A DNA stretch of 64,000 bases, taken from contig NZ_VHSF01000001.1 of assembly GCF_007050985.1 (NCBI RefSeq), positions 248,001-312,000 on the forward strand, written 5' to 3'. Of this stretch, positions 25,904-33,962 are shown piece by piece; position 1 is the first letter of the stretch; each line of letters opens with the position of its first letter. The notes under the pieces were generated by a model. The model searched no databases. It was not told the origin of the DNA and worked only from the letters and a program-made list of their open reading frames with translations. Made by a program: the position numbers and the translations under genes. Source of the DNA: Christiangramia sabulilitoris (GTDB taxonomy: Bacteria; Bacteroidota; Bacteroidia; Flavobacteriales; Flavobacteriaceae).

Positions 25904-26005
25904 ATGAGAACTTTATCAAAAAACACCAAGAACAGAAAATCTTTTATGAATACCGAAGCCAATGCCAGTAGCACAGGTTTTATAATCAAAAGAAGATTTT
26001 CCTAA
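25904..26005 (+). CDS. Tandem small peptide 2, 33 residues
   Basis: Paralogue of peptide 1, 33 residues, starting MRTLSKNTKNRKSF and ending IIKRRFS. The open frame extends upstream to 25823, but the ATG at 25904 matches the repeated leader and the start of peptide 1. The shared block is RKSFMNTEANA; the C-terminal third varies except for the basic RRF end. Function unknown. Confidence 0.62.
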   Translation: MRTLSKNTKNRKSFMNTEANASSTGFIIKRRFS

Positions 26006-26042
26006 TCACTAAAATCATCATCAACCATTAAATTCATCAATT

Positions 26043-26177
26043 ATGAGAAATCTAGATAGCATCATTCAGGATTTGGAAACTACGCGGCAAGGAGGTGTTA
26101 CCCACCGCAGGCCATTTCTAAATCTCAAAAGTTCCAGAGGTTATATCAAATGGCAGGAAAATAGATGTTATGCTTAA
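26043..26177 (+). CDS. Tandem small peptide 3, 44 residues, divergent
   Basis: A 44-residue basic peptide starting MRNLDSIIQDLETTRQGG and ending NRCYA. It shares the cassette leader and MR-L start with peptide 2 but not the rest. It contains a Gly-Gly after an acidic helical segment, followed by a cationic 26-residue tail with Arg, Lys, Trp, Tyr and one Cys. This superficially resembles a double-glycine leader, though positions -4 and -7 from GG are not hydrophobic as usual. Function unknown. Confidence 0.52.
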   Translation: MRNLDSIIQDLETTRQGGVTHRRPFLNLKSSRGYIKWQENRCYA

Positions 26178-26312
26178 GACCTCACAGACCCGAAAAATAC
26201 AGATCTGGAATTAGCCTTTTTAAGATCTATATTTAGAAACATTCGAAGTCATCACTTATAAACCGAATGTAATACAAACCCAAATTACTATTTTATGGAA
26301 TATTTTGGAAGA

Positions 26313-26348
26313 TAGCCGGTAAGCTCACGTTTACCGGCTATAATTTTT
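26313..26348 (+). terminator. Terminator after the small peptide array
   Basis: A perfect 10-bp stem (TAGCCGGTAA at 26313-26322, TTACCGGCTA at 26331-26340) with an 8-base loop and a following T-rich tract. It closes the peptide array transcript before the penicillin-binding protein gene. Confidence 0.85.
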
Positions 26349-26431
26349 GGTTAAAAAAGAATTAAAATTAGCATAAAAAGGCTGTGTCAGGGATAAACAT
26401 TCTGTTTATTTGCAGCATTTATCCTAAACAA

Positions 26432-28732
26432 ATGTTAGAGAGAATAAAAAGACATCCCAAACTAAAATGGGCAATTTTGATCCTGATAAGCCTGACCGCT
26501 ATTTTCTTTTTATTTTTTGGTAGTATTTATTTTGGCGTATGGGGGAAAATCCCCAGCTCCAGGGAGCTCACCGAACTACAGCAAAATAAAGCAACTCAGG
26601 TACTGGCAGCAAATGGTAAACTAATCGGGAAATTCTATATTTTCGATAGGCAACCTATAAAATTTTCGGAATTTCCAGATCATCTGCTGGAGGCTCTTAT
26701 AGCTACCGAAGATGTAAGATTTTATGAGCATGACGGTATTGATAACCGCAGTCTCCTCCGGGTATTTTTTAAATCTATCTTATTACAGGACGAATCGGCC
26801 GGCGGGGGAAGTACCATTACTCTCCAATTGGCAAAGAATATTTATGGCCGTAAGGATTTTGGAATGTTTGGGATCGTCATCAATAAGATGCAGGAAGCAA
26901 TTATCGCTAAAAGACTTGAAGATGTTTATTCCAAAGAAGAGATCCTGGAGCTTTATCTTAACACAGTACCCTTTAGTGACAACACCTATGGTATAGAAAG
27001 TGCTTCTTTGAAATTTTTTAATAAAAAAACTTCAAACCTGAGCCTGGAAGAAGCTGCGGTTTTAGTAGGGATGCTTAAAGCAAGTCATTACTATAACCCG
27101 AGAATATTTCCTGAACGCAGCCGCCTTAGACGCGATGTGGTTCTAATGCAAATGGCCCGTAATAACTATTTGAGCCTGGAAGAAGCCGAAGAGGCAAAAT
27201 TAACCCCGCTGATCCTAGATTACAAAAGCTATAGTCATGATAAAGGAATAGCGCCATATTTCAGAGAGCAAGTAAGAAAGGACGTAAGTAAAATTCTTGA
27301 CACTCTAAGAAATAAGGACGGCAAGAAGTTTAATATTTACCGGGATGGTTTAGTGGTTCATACTACTTTGAATTTTACCATGCAACAACTCGCAGAAGAG
27401 GCCATGCTGGAACATATGGAGGAATTGCAGGCTGCTCATGAGAAGTCGTATGGAAATAATGCACCATGGCTAAGGAATAAGGAAATTCTGAATGATGCCA
27501 TCAAAAGATCTGAAAGGTACCAATCGTTACTAAAGCAAGGTTTATCTGAGTCGGAAATTTTAAAAAGGATGGAACAGGAACATCCTATGGAATTATTTAG
27601 CTATGCAGGAATGGAAACCAGAAATGCTAATTCTTTGGACAGTATAACCCATTATTTAAAATTTCTGAATTCCGGTTTGCTTTCGGTTGACCCTGAGAAC
27701 GGTGGAGTTCAGGCCTGGGTTGGCGGGGTTGATTTCAGATTCTTCAAATATGACCACGTAGCACAAAGTAAGAGACAGGTTGGCTCCACTTTTAAACCTA
27801 TCGTTTATACAGCAGCACTGGAAAATGGTATAGATCCCTGCTCCTATTTTTCGGTTAGGGAAGTTACCTATAAGGATGGCTGGACACCTTCCAATTCATC
27901 TTCAGAAGGTGATGATCCTAATATGAATTATAATCTGAAGACAGCATTGAGCCAATCCATGAATACAATTGCCGTCAAAGTATTGATGGAAACAGGAATA
28001 GGTAATGTGATTGAACAAGCCAGGGAAATGGGAATAACCTCAGATCTTCCGGGCGTGCCATCTATAGCGCTTGGGACTGCTTCTTTAAGCCTTAGTGAAT
28101 TGGCCACGGCATATACCAGCTACGCCAATAATGGGTATTATTCAAGGCCATATTACCTGAGCAGGATCGAGGACGCGAACGGTAATATTCTGGCAGAATT
28201 CAAACCTGAAATATCAAAGAAGAAAGCTTTTAGCGACGATACCAGAAAGATTATGGTAAATATGATGCAGGCAACGGTTAATGAAGGCACAGCTACCCGT
28301 CTGCGTTTCAAATATGGCTTACAAAACGATATTGCCGGTAAAACGGGAACAACGCAGAACAATAAAGATGGATGGTTCGTAGGAATAACCCCGGAGCTGG
28401 TGTGTGTAACCTGGGTTGGAGCAGATGATCACCGCATAGGTTTTCGCAATACTGCAATTGGTCAGGGTGCCAACTCGGCCTTACCAATATTTGCGAAATT
28501 AATGCAGAAAATGAATGCAGATGCAGAATTTAACGAAATCACCAATGCCCGGTTTGCCCCATTATCGCAAGAACTAGCAGATATGCTGGAATGTCCCCCT
28601 CAGGAGAGGGACAATTTCTTTGAACGCCTGTTTTCAGGAAAAAATAAAGACAGGAGAAATGATGATCAAAAAGACAAAAAGAAAAATGGTTTCTTTAAAC
28701 GCCTGTTCGGGAAAAAGGATAAGGATAATTAA
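26432..28732 (+). CDS. Class A penicillin-binding protein (PBP1A-like)
   Basis: A 766-residue bifunctional peptidoglycan synthase from ATG 26432; a GTG at 26384 would add 16 residues before the basic head LERIKRHPK and is less likely. One membrane helix at about 13-35 is followed by the glycosyltransferase domain with ATEDVRFYEHDGID (catalytic Glu93) and GGSTITLQLAKN, and by the transpeptidase domain with STFK at 452-455, SMN at 509-511 and KTGTT at 637-641. The C-terminal tail is Lys/Asp-rich with GFFKRLFGKK. It overlaps the convergent helicase gene by 4 bases. Confidence 0.94.
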   Translation: MLERIKRHPKLKWAILILISLTAIFFLFFGSIYFGVWGKIPSSRELTELQQNKATQVLAANGKLIGKFYIFDRQPIKFSEFPDHLLEALIATEDVRFYEHDGIDNRSLLRVFFKSILLQDESAGGGSTITLQLAKNIYGRKDFGMFGIVINKMQEAIIAKRLEDVYSKEEILELYLNTVPFSDNTYGIESASLKFFNKKTSNLSLEEAAVLVGMLKASHYYNPRIFPERSRLRRDVVLMQMARNNYLSLEEAEEAKLTPLILDYKSYSHDKGIAPYFREQVRKDVSKILDTLRNKDGKKFNIYRDGLVVHTTLNFTMQQLAEEAMLEHMEELQAAHEKSYGNNAPWLRNKEILNDAIKRSERYQSLLKQGLSESEILKRMEQEHPMELFSYAGMETRNANSLDSITHYLKFLNSGLLSVDPENGGVQAWVGGVDFRFFKYDHVAQSKRQVGSTFKPIVYTAALENGIDPCSYFSVREVTYKDGWTPSNSSSEGDDPNMNYNLKTALSQSMNTIAVKVLMETGIGNVIEQAREMGITSDLPGVPSIALGTASLSLSELATAYTSYANNGYYSRPYYLSRIEDANGNILAEFKPEISKKKAFSDDTRKIMVNMMQATVNEGTATRLRFKYGLQNDIAGKTGTTQNNKDGWFVGITPELVCVTWVGADDHRIGFRNTAIGQGANSALPIFAKLMQKMNADAEFNEITNARFAPLSQELADMLECPPQERDNFFERLFSGKNKDRRNDDQKDKKKNGFFKRLFGKKDKDN

Positions 28733-30243
28733 AACTCCTTATTAATAGCCATTCTTAACTTTCGCGAATAATCTTCTTCAAGCCAGTCCCGGTAGTTCTT
28801 CGTGCTTTTGCTAATGCAGTAGGAGTATTTCCTTATGCGCGAAGAAATATCGTCTTTAAGCTCTTTTGCCAGAATCCTGGCATCAAAAACATCTTCACTA
28901 TTTTCCACGCACATTTTAACATGTTGCTCCATAGACCATTCCAAAACCGCCTTGGATTTTAGTCCCTTTTTAATCACTTCATCATAAGCCGCTTCCACAT
29001 CAAAATTAACATCTTCTGTCTTTGAGAACTGTTCACGAACTTCTGGAGGCATCTGGTACTGGAAATCTCTTTCAATCTCCTCATCACTAAGAAGATTTTC
29101 AAAATAGAAATCGGGCGACCTAAATATTTGTTTCCAGTCTACCGGGGTACTCCAGTGACCAAACCTGGCCATATTGTTCCCGAGATCTATGACATTAAAT
29201 TCGCTTTTATCCTTTAGCACCCGTGATCCACGACCAATCATCTGGAAGTACAGGGTAAGAGATTTGGTAGCACGATTCAAAATAATGGTTTCTACAGTAG
29301 GTTCATCGAACCCGGTAGTAAGTATACTTACAGAAGTTACGATAGCATCAGGAGTATGTTTAAACCACTTTAAAATGTCTTTTCTATCCTGCTTGCTGGT
29401 GGTATTATCCAGATGCCTGATAGGTAAACCTGCATTTTTAAAAGTATGATAAACTTCTACAGAGGTATTTATACCGTTATTAAAAATCAGGGTTTTCTTT
29501 CCTTTAGACCTTTCATAGTAGGCCATAAGAAGTTTTTCCTGCATACTGTAGTTGGAATAAAGTTCTTCAGATGATTTTACCGTGTAATCACCATTCATTC
29601 CAACCTTTAAATTTGTAAGGCCTACGTTATAGCTGTAAATATTGGCCCGCGCCAAAAATCCTTTTTCGATCAAAGAATTAATAGAATCTCCAACAATCAA
29701 CTCCCGGTAATTATCTTTCATGGGTAGTTTGATATTACTACTCAATGGTGTAGCGGTAACTCCAAGTATAAAACACTTTTCAAAGAATTTGAACAATTTT
29801 CTGAAGCTATTATAGTGGGCTTCGTCAATAATGACCAGGCCTATATCCTCGATCTCCAGTTTTTCGTCATTCAACCTGTTATTAAGGGTTTCGACCATGG
29901 CCACAAAACACATGTAATCATCCTGGTCTGGTAATTCCTTTACCTTACTGTTAATGATCTTATTACGAACTCCAAAACCAGATAACATTTTGGAGGTTTG
30001 TTTACAAAGCTCTATCCTGTGTGTGAGAATTAGTACTTTTTTATTTGTTCGCTGAATATATTCTCTCGTCATTTGAGAGAATATTACCGTTTTACCACCA
30101 CCGGTAGGCAGCTGATAAAGAAGATTGTAGTTTTCTGGATGTTCTTCTATCACCCCAAAAATCTTATTGATATCTTTTTGCTGATAGCCGTATAATTCCT
30201 TGTCTACTTTCTTCTTTTCAATACCAAATGTTTCTAACGCCAT
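28729..30243 (-). CDS. Superfamily 2 DEAD/DEAH-box helicase
   Basis: A 504-residue ATP-dependent helicase; start set at ATG 30243 (MALETFGIEKKK) rather than 30273, whose ten extra residues are unlike family members. Motifs: Q-type YGYQQKDI, Walker A LPTGGGKTVIF, motif Ia LTHRIELC, DEAH in VIIDEAHYNSF, TATPLS, and motif VI QMIGRGSR. This ordering is like the RadD/YejH or type III restriction-like group. The C-terminal 120 residues are helical and unassigned. No restriction or defence genes adjoin. Confidence 0.88.
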   Translation of the reverse strand: MALETFGIEKKKVDKELYGYQQKDINKIFGVIEEHPENYNLLYQLPTGGGKTVIFSQMTREYIQRTNKKVLILTHRIELCKQTSKMLSGFGVRNKIINSKVKELPDQDDYMCFVAMVETLNNRLNDEKLEIEDIGLVIIDEAHYNSFRKLFKFFEKCFILGVTATPLSSNIKLPMKDNYRELIVGDSINSLIEKGFLARANIYSYNVGLTNLKVGMNGDYTVKSSEELYSNYSMQEKLLMAYYERSKGKKTLIFNNGINTSVEVYHTFKNAGLPIRHLDNTTSKQDRKDILKWFKHTPDAIVTSVSILTTGFDEPTVETIILNRATKSLTLYFQMIGRGSRVLKDKSEFNVIDLGNNMARFGHWSTPVDWKQIFRSPDFYFENLLSDEEIERDFQYQMPPEVREQFSKTEDVNFDVEAAYDEVIKKGLKSKAVLEWSMEQHVKMCVENSEDVFDARILAKELKDDISSRIRKYSYCISKSTKNYRDWLEEDYSRKLRMAINKEF

Positions 30244-30461
30244 AGAGTCCTTTATAAGTAAGCAATTTTGCAAAAATAAGGCATTTTAAACTTTACTCAA
30301 AAATTAATTGCCGAATATGAAACATTATTTAAAGCAGTCTTTCCTTAAAAATTACGTATTTTTAGGCTGTTGATTTTTACTATTCATATTCTTTTCGAGA
30401 CTGAAAGAATTTCTCTGATTTTTCATCCCCCGGAAAATTTTGAAACTTAAAATCCGGTGGC

Positions 30462-31178
30462 TTGATCTCTGCAGAAAAATTATATACCACATACCAGGCT
30501 GTATTAAATAACTGCGAATTGTTCTCGGGATTATCGCGCGAACAGTGGCTAGACCTTTTACAGGACTTTCATGAAGAAAAATGGACCCGTAATACCTGCA
30601 TTATTAATCACCAGAAATTTCTTTTTCATTTTTATATAATTACCAGCGGCAGGTTAAAAATGTATAATACAGATAAGCATAGCGAGAAAGAACACACCTT
30701 ATTCCTGCTAAAAAGATCTGATGTATTTGATATTTTTTGTCTTTTCGATGGCATTAAACATAGAGTATTTTACGAATGCCTGGATGACATTAAAGTTCTG
30801 GCTATCCCTATGGATAAACTTCGCGACTGGTTAAAGAACAATCCCGGGCAATATCAATTTTTTCTGGCTTATGCCGGAAAAATGATGAGAACATTAGAGG
30901 AAAATGTCTCCCAGCTCATTTTTCAAAATATCTCCATTCGACTGCTAAAATTACTTATTGAAAATGTTAATGCAGAATCACAAAAGCTGGAATTAATTAA
31001 TGACCTTCCAAATAAAGAGATCGCAAATTTAATTGGATCTACAAGAGCAGTAGTAAACCGGCATCTGCAACTGCTAAAACAAAATGGCTTAATAAATATA
31101 GCGAGAAATCAGTTAGAGGTTCAGGATTTCTCACAGCTTTTAAAAGAGTTACAGGAACAGGATAAAAGTGATAAATAA
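30462..31178 (+). CDS. Crp/Fnr family transcription regulator
   Basis: A 238-residue protein starting at TTG (ISAEKLYTTYQAVL); the next in-frame ATG is about 65 codons further and would remove half of the sensor domain. An N-terminal cyclic-nucleotide-binding-like barrel (about 20-120) lacks a recognisable cAMP phosphate pocket and has no Fnr-type Cys cluster. A dimer helix (about 125-155) leads to a winged helix with PNKEIANLIGSTRAVVNRHL as recognition region. A secreted-protein gene follows 98 bases later. The ligand is unknown. Confidence 0.88.
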   Translation: MISAEKLYTTYQAVLNNCELFSGLSREQWLDLLQDFHEEKWTRNTCIINHQKFLFHFYIITSGRLKMYNTDKHSEKEHTLFLLKRSDVFDIFCLFDGIKHRVFYECLDDIKVLAIPMDKLRDWLKNNPGQYQFFLAYAGKMMRTLEENVSQLIFQNISIRLLKLLIENVNAESQKLELINDLPNKEIANLIGSTRAVVNRHLQLLKQNGLINIARNQLEVQDFSQLLKELQEQDKSDK

Positions 31179-31276
31179 CCTACTTGTGCTACTTAAGTCG
31201 TTTATACACAGTTAAATATATCCTAAATTGCAGATTCATTCCTTAAATTTTTTATTCATCATTAATTCATTAAATC

Positions 31277-31837
31277 ATGAAAAAGATCATCACATTAGCA
31301 CTAGTAGTATGTTGGGTACTAACTTCTTATTCCCAGGAAATTATTGAACTTGACGAAACTACATTAAATTTTAGTCCAACTGGCGAAATCGTATTTGAAG
31401 ACTACCAAAATGGAGTTTTAAAAGTTAAAGAAACTTATCAGCACCAATTTCAATCTAATGCCATTGCATTTGTAAATGAAAATTTTGATATTGGGCGATA
31501 CAGGGAAGAATCTGGAAACCTTGACGGGAATATTTTTATCACCCTTAGAAGTCCTAAAGGGCAATTAACAGCTCAATTTGACCACAAGAATCAATTGGTT
31601 AACACTAATCAGAAATTTAAAGATGTCCCCTTGCCATTTGACGTGAGAAATGAGGTTTATGCCCAGTTTAAAGGATGGACCATTAGTAAGAACAGATATT
31701 TCGCTTCGGGCAGAGAGGCAAATATTGACAAAGAGAAGTATATCGTATACCTGGAAAAAGATAAGTCCAGGGAAAAAATTAAAATTACTCCTTCCCGTAG
31801 TTCAGTAACCGGGGTAGCGACGATAGAAAAATTTTAA
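31277..31837 (+). CDS. Secreted protein of unknown function
   Basis: A 186-residue protein with signal peptide MKKIITLALVVCWVLTSYS and cleavage before QE. The body is beta-rich and polar, with FDIGRYREESGNLDGNIFIT and QFKGWTISKNRYFASG. The latter resembles segments in PepSY-like periplasmic proteins, but the match is weak. No Cys in the mature part. It may form a unit with the Crp/Fnr gene 98 bases upstream. Confidence 0.7.
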   Translation: MKKIITLALVVCWVLTSYSQEIIELDETTLNFSPTGEIVFEDYQNGVLKVKETYQHQFQSNAIAFVNENFDIGRYREESGNLDGNIFITLRSPKGQLTAQFDHKNQLVNTNQKFKDVPLPFDVRNEVYAQFKGWTISKNRYFASGREANIDKEKYIVYLEKDKSREKIKITPSRSSVTGVATIEKF

Positions 31838-31849
31838 TTAATAGATATG

Positions 31850-31982
31850 GAGGCTGTAAGAAAATTTAGCGCTGTCTAAATCTCATAAGACAGAATGTTA
31901 AAATGTAATAGTAGTTAATAAATGGTTGATCTCTCAGATCACAAAATCACACAGAGTTAACGCTAAGATTTCATACAGCCTC
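31850..31982. repeat. Structured inverted repeat between convergent genes
   Basis: A 22-base arm at 31850-31871 (GAGGCTGTAAGAAAATTTAG plus CG) pairs with 31961-31982 with three mismatches. Inside are two smaller hairpins: CTGTCT/AGACAG at 31872-31893 and GATCT/AGATC at about 31928-31940. It fills almost the whole gap between the secreted-protein gene and cysM. It could be a bidirectional terminator or the relic of a small non-autonomous element; no target-site duplication is apparent. Confidence 0.6.
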
Positions 31983-31986
31983 TCTT

Positions 31987-32871
31987 TTATTCAAAAAGTT
32001 CAGATGATAGATAACGGTCTCCACGATCACAGATAATACTTACCACCAAACCTGACTCCAGTTCATTACAAAGCCTGATAGCAGCGGTTGCTGCTCCTCC
32101 ACTACTCATACCGGCAAATATTCCTTCTTCTTCAGCTAATCTTCTGCTCATTTCTATAGCTTCTTTCTCACTTACTTCTAAAACCCTGTCCACTTTCTTA
32201 GGATTAAAAATCTTTGGTAAATAAGCTTCTGGCCATTTTCTAATGCCGGGTATCCGGGAATCATCGGTTGGCTGCACTCCTACGATCTGGATCTCCGGAT
32301 TCTTTTCCTTTAAATAGGTACTGCTTCCCATAATGGTACCGGTAGTTCCCATCGAAGAAACGAAATGGGTGATTCTTTTATTGGTATCAAACCATAGCTC
32401 AGGCCCGGTTGTTTTATAATGGGCCTGCCAGTTGTCATCGTTGGCAAATTGATTTAGCATGAAATATTCGCCGGTATTCATTTTCTCTTCGGCAAAATCC
32501 CTTGATCCTTCAATCCCGTCATCGGCACTTGTCAAAATCACCTTAGCACCATATGCACGCATGGTTTGAACCCTTTCTACCGTGGAATTTTCAGGCATGA
32601 CCAATTCAATGTTCAGACCAAAAATACCCGCGATCATGGCCAGGGCAATCCCGGTATTTCCACTGGTGGCTTCTATTAATTTGGTGTTTTTATCAATATC
32701 TCCACGATCCAGTGCACTCTTTATCATATTATAGGCCGCCCTGTCCTTTACACTACCCCCGGGATTTTGACCTTCAAGCTTAAAATACAGTTCTACTCCT
32801 TCTTTCTGAAAAACCCGTTTAGCTTTAACAAGAGGAGTGTTACCTACCAGATCTAAAATTGAATCGTTCAT
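31987..32871 (-). CDS. cysM: Cysteine synthase B
   Basis: A 294-residue pyridoxal-phosphate enzyme that makes cysteine from O-acetylserine and sulfide (or thiosulfate for CysM types). Lys42 in [14 protein letters not shown] is the Schiff-base residue; [13 protein letters not shown] and [10 protein letters not shown] bind the cofactor phosphate. The short length and the TGTIMG region fit CysM better than CysK. Its ATG overlaps the serine acetyltransferase stop by ATGA, so the two steps are coupled. Confidence 0.93.
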   Translation of the reverse strand: MNDSILDLVGNTPLVKAKRVFQKEGVELYFKLEGQNPGGSVKDRAAYNMIKSALDRGDIDKNTKLIEATSGNTGIALAMIAGIFGLNIELVMPENSTVERVQTMRAYGAKVILTSADDGIEGSRDFAEEKMNTGEYFMLNQFANDDNWQAHYKTTGPELWFDTNKRITHFVSSMGTTGTIMGSSTYLKEKNPEIQIVGVQPTDDSRIPGIRKWPEAYLPKIFNPKKVDRVLEVSEKEAIEMSRRLAEEEGIFAGMSSGGAATAAIRLCNELESGLVVSIICDRGDRYLSSELFE

Positions 32872-33659
32872 TTTTCTATAGAATTTTTTATACTTATTTG
32901 AGGAGTATGGGAAACCATGGAATTTTCAGGAACAGATTTAGTTAGCCAGACGTTACCTCCTATCACGCTGTTAGCGCCAATTACAGTTTCTCCTCCCAGG
33001 ATGGTCGCATTTGCGTATATGGTCACATTACTCTCTATGGTAGGGTGTCTTTTAATATTTCTAAGTGTGCGGTTCACGGTTAGTGCCCCAAGGGTAACTC
33101 CCTGATAGATCTTTACATTGTCTTTTATTACCGCGGTTTCTCCAATTACGACCCCGGTAGCATGATCTATAAAAAAAGATTTTCCAATTTTAGCTCCGGG
33201 ATTTATATCTGTACCGGTAATACTATGAGCGCATTCTGTCATTAACCGGGGAACCAGGGGTAAACCAAATTTGTAAAATTCATGACTAAGCCTGTAGGTG
33301 GCTATGGCAAAGAAACCCGGATAGGATAAGTAAACTTCTTCTACAGAATTTGCGGCCGGATCATTTATGGCGATCGCCTGGGCATCCAGGTTTAATTTTT
33401 CCAGGATCCCCGGGAGCATTTGCAAATAATCCTTCCAGATGTCCTGGCAGGGTGAACCCGGTTCCCAGCAAACCAGTTTTGCCAGCACCTCAAAATCCAT
33501 CCCTAATTCCATGAGATTATCTTTAACAGCCGTCTGTTTATCGAAAAGAGTATAAAATAGCTTATGGGTAAACGCTTCTGTTTTAGTTTTAATACTCAGA
33601 TTAAGATTAGGCAGATTCTTCTGTTGCTCAATTTGAGAAATTATTTTTTCGATCTCCAT
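32868..33659 (-). CDS. cysE: Serine O-acetyltransferase
   Basis: A 263-residue acetyltransferase supplying O-acetylserine to CysM. The N-terminal helical half is followed by a left-handed beta helix with the hexapeptide repeats [18 protein letters not shown] and [13 protein letters not shown] (catalytic His in DHATG). The EpsC-like layout fits Bacteroidota enzymes. It is first gene of the cysE-cysM pair. The C-terminus ends shortly after the helix and lacks the long tail used for the CysK complex. Confidence 0.92.
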   Translation of the reverse strand: MEIEKIISQIEQQKNLPNLNLSIKTKTEAFTHKLFYTLFDKQTAVKDNLMELGMDFEVLAKLVCWEPGSPCQDIWKDYLQMLPGILEKLNLDAQAIAINDPAANSVEEVYLSYPGFFAIATYRLSHEFYKFGLPLVPRLMTECAHSITGTDINPGAKIGKSFFIDHATGVVIGETAVIKDNVKIYQGVTLGALTVNRTLRNIKRHPTIESNVTIYANATILGGETVIGANSVIGGNVWLTKSVPENSMVSHTPQISIKNSIEK

Positions 33660-33816
33660 AACGTTGATATTGGCTCTTAAATTTACTTATTTACAACGAC
33701 TTCGTAAAGCACGTAAATATTCAGAAAGATTAGGTGAAAACTGTAGTTAAAGATTTGCCAAGGTAAAAACAAGTTGACCGAATGTGATTTAAATTAGTGT
33801 ATTAAATTTTTTATAT

Positions 33817-33906
33817 ATGGCAACAGAAAAAAGCCCTAAAAAAGATTCTAAGAGTCAACAAAAACCGACTCCAAAATCCAAGGATCAGGGTAAATCCAAA
33901 AAGTAA
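33817..33906 (+). CDS. Very small Lys-rich peptide, 29 residues
   Basis: A 29-residue frame starting MATEKSPKKDSKSQQKPTPK, almost wholly Lys, Ser, Gln, Pro and Asp. It sits alone between an A/T-rich leader and a hairpin terminator. Similar short basic peptides may bind nucleic acid, but no function can be read. It could be chance; the terminator placement favours a real transcript. Confidence 0.45.
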   Translation: MATEKSPKKDSKSQQKPTPKSKDQGKSKK

Positions 33907-33935
33907 TTATTGATTTTTTTACCGAACAATTTCAG

Positions 33936-33961
33936 GCCATCTCCAAAGGATGGCTTTTTAT
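33936..33961. terminator. Terminator after the Lys-rich peptide and near the T9SS type B gene stop
   Basis: GCCATC/GATGGC hairpin with a 7-base loop and T5 on the plus strand. It lies 30 bases after the small peptide stop and abuts the convergent gene. Confidence 0.75.
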
Positions 33962-33962
33962 T

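Larger units (their letters stand above)
25748..26164 (+). repeat. Three tandem cassettes with an exact 139-bp period
   Basis: The 21-base leader from CATTAAATTCATC to ATGA is identical at 25748-25768 and 26026-26046 and is present in variant form at 25887-25907. The three start codons are at 25765, 25904 and 26043, exactly 139 bases apart each time. Units 1 and 2 are similar through their coding parts; unit 3 keeps the leader and first codons but then diverges. Each unit opens a small peptide gene. Confidence 0.85.

Noticed and set aside
25748-26164. Tandem repeats as a CRISPR array
   Set aside because: Only three units with a 139-bp period, and the repeated part flows into coding sequence with synonymous differences. 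No cas genes are near.
26384-26431. GTG start at 26384 for the penicillin-binding protein
   Set aside because: The extra 16 residues are not like family N-termini, and the ATG at 26432 precedes a normal basic, cytoplasmic head before the membrane helix.
28729-30243. Helicase as part of a defence island
   Set aside because: No restriction, toxin, nuclease or other defence gene is adjacent; neighbours are cell-wall and regulatory genes.
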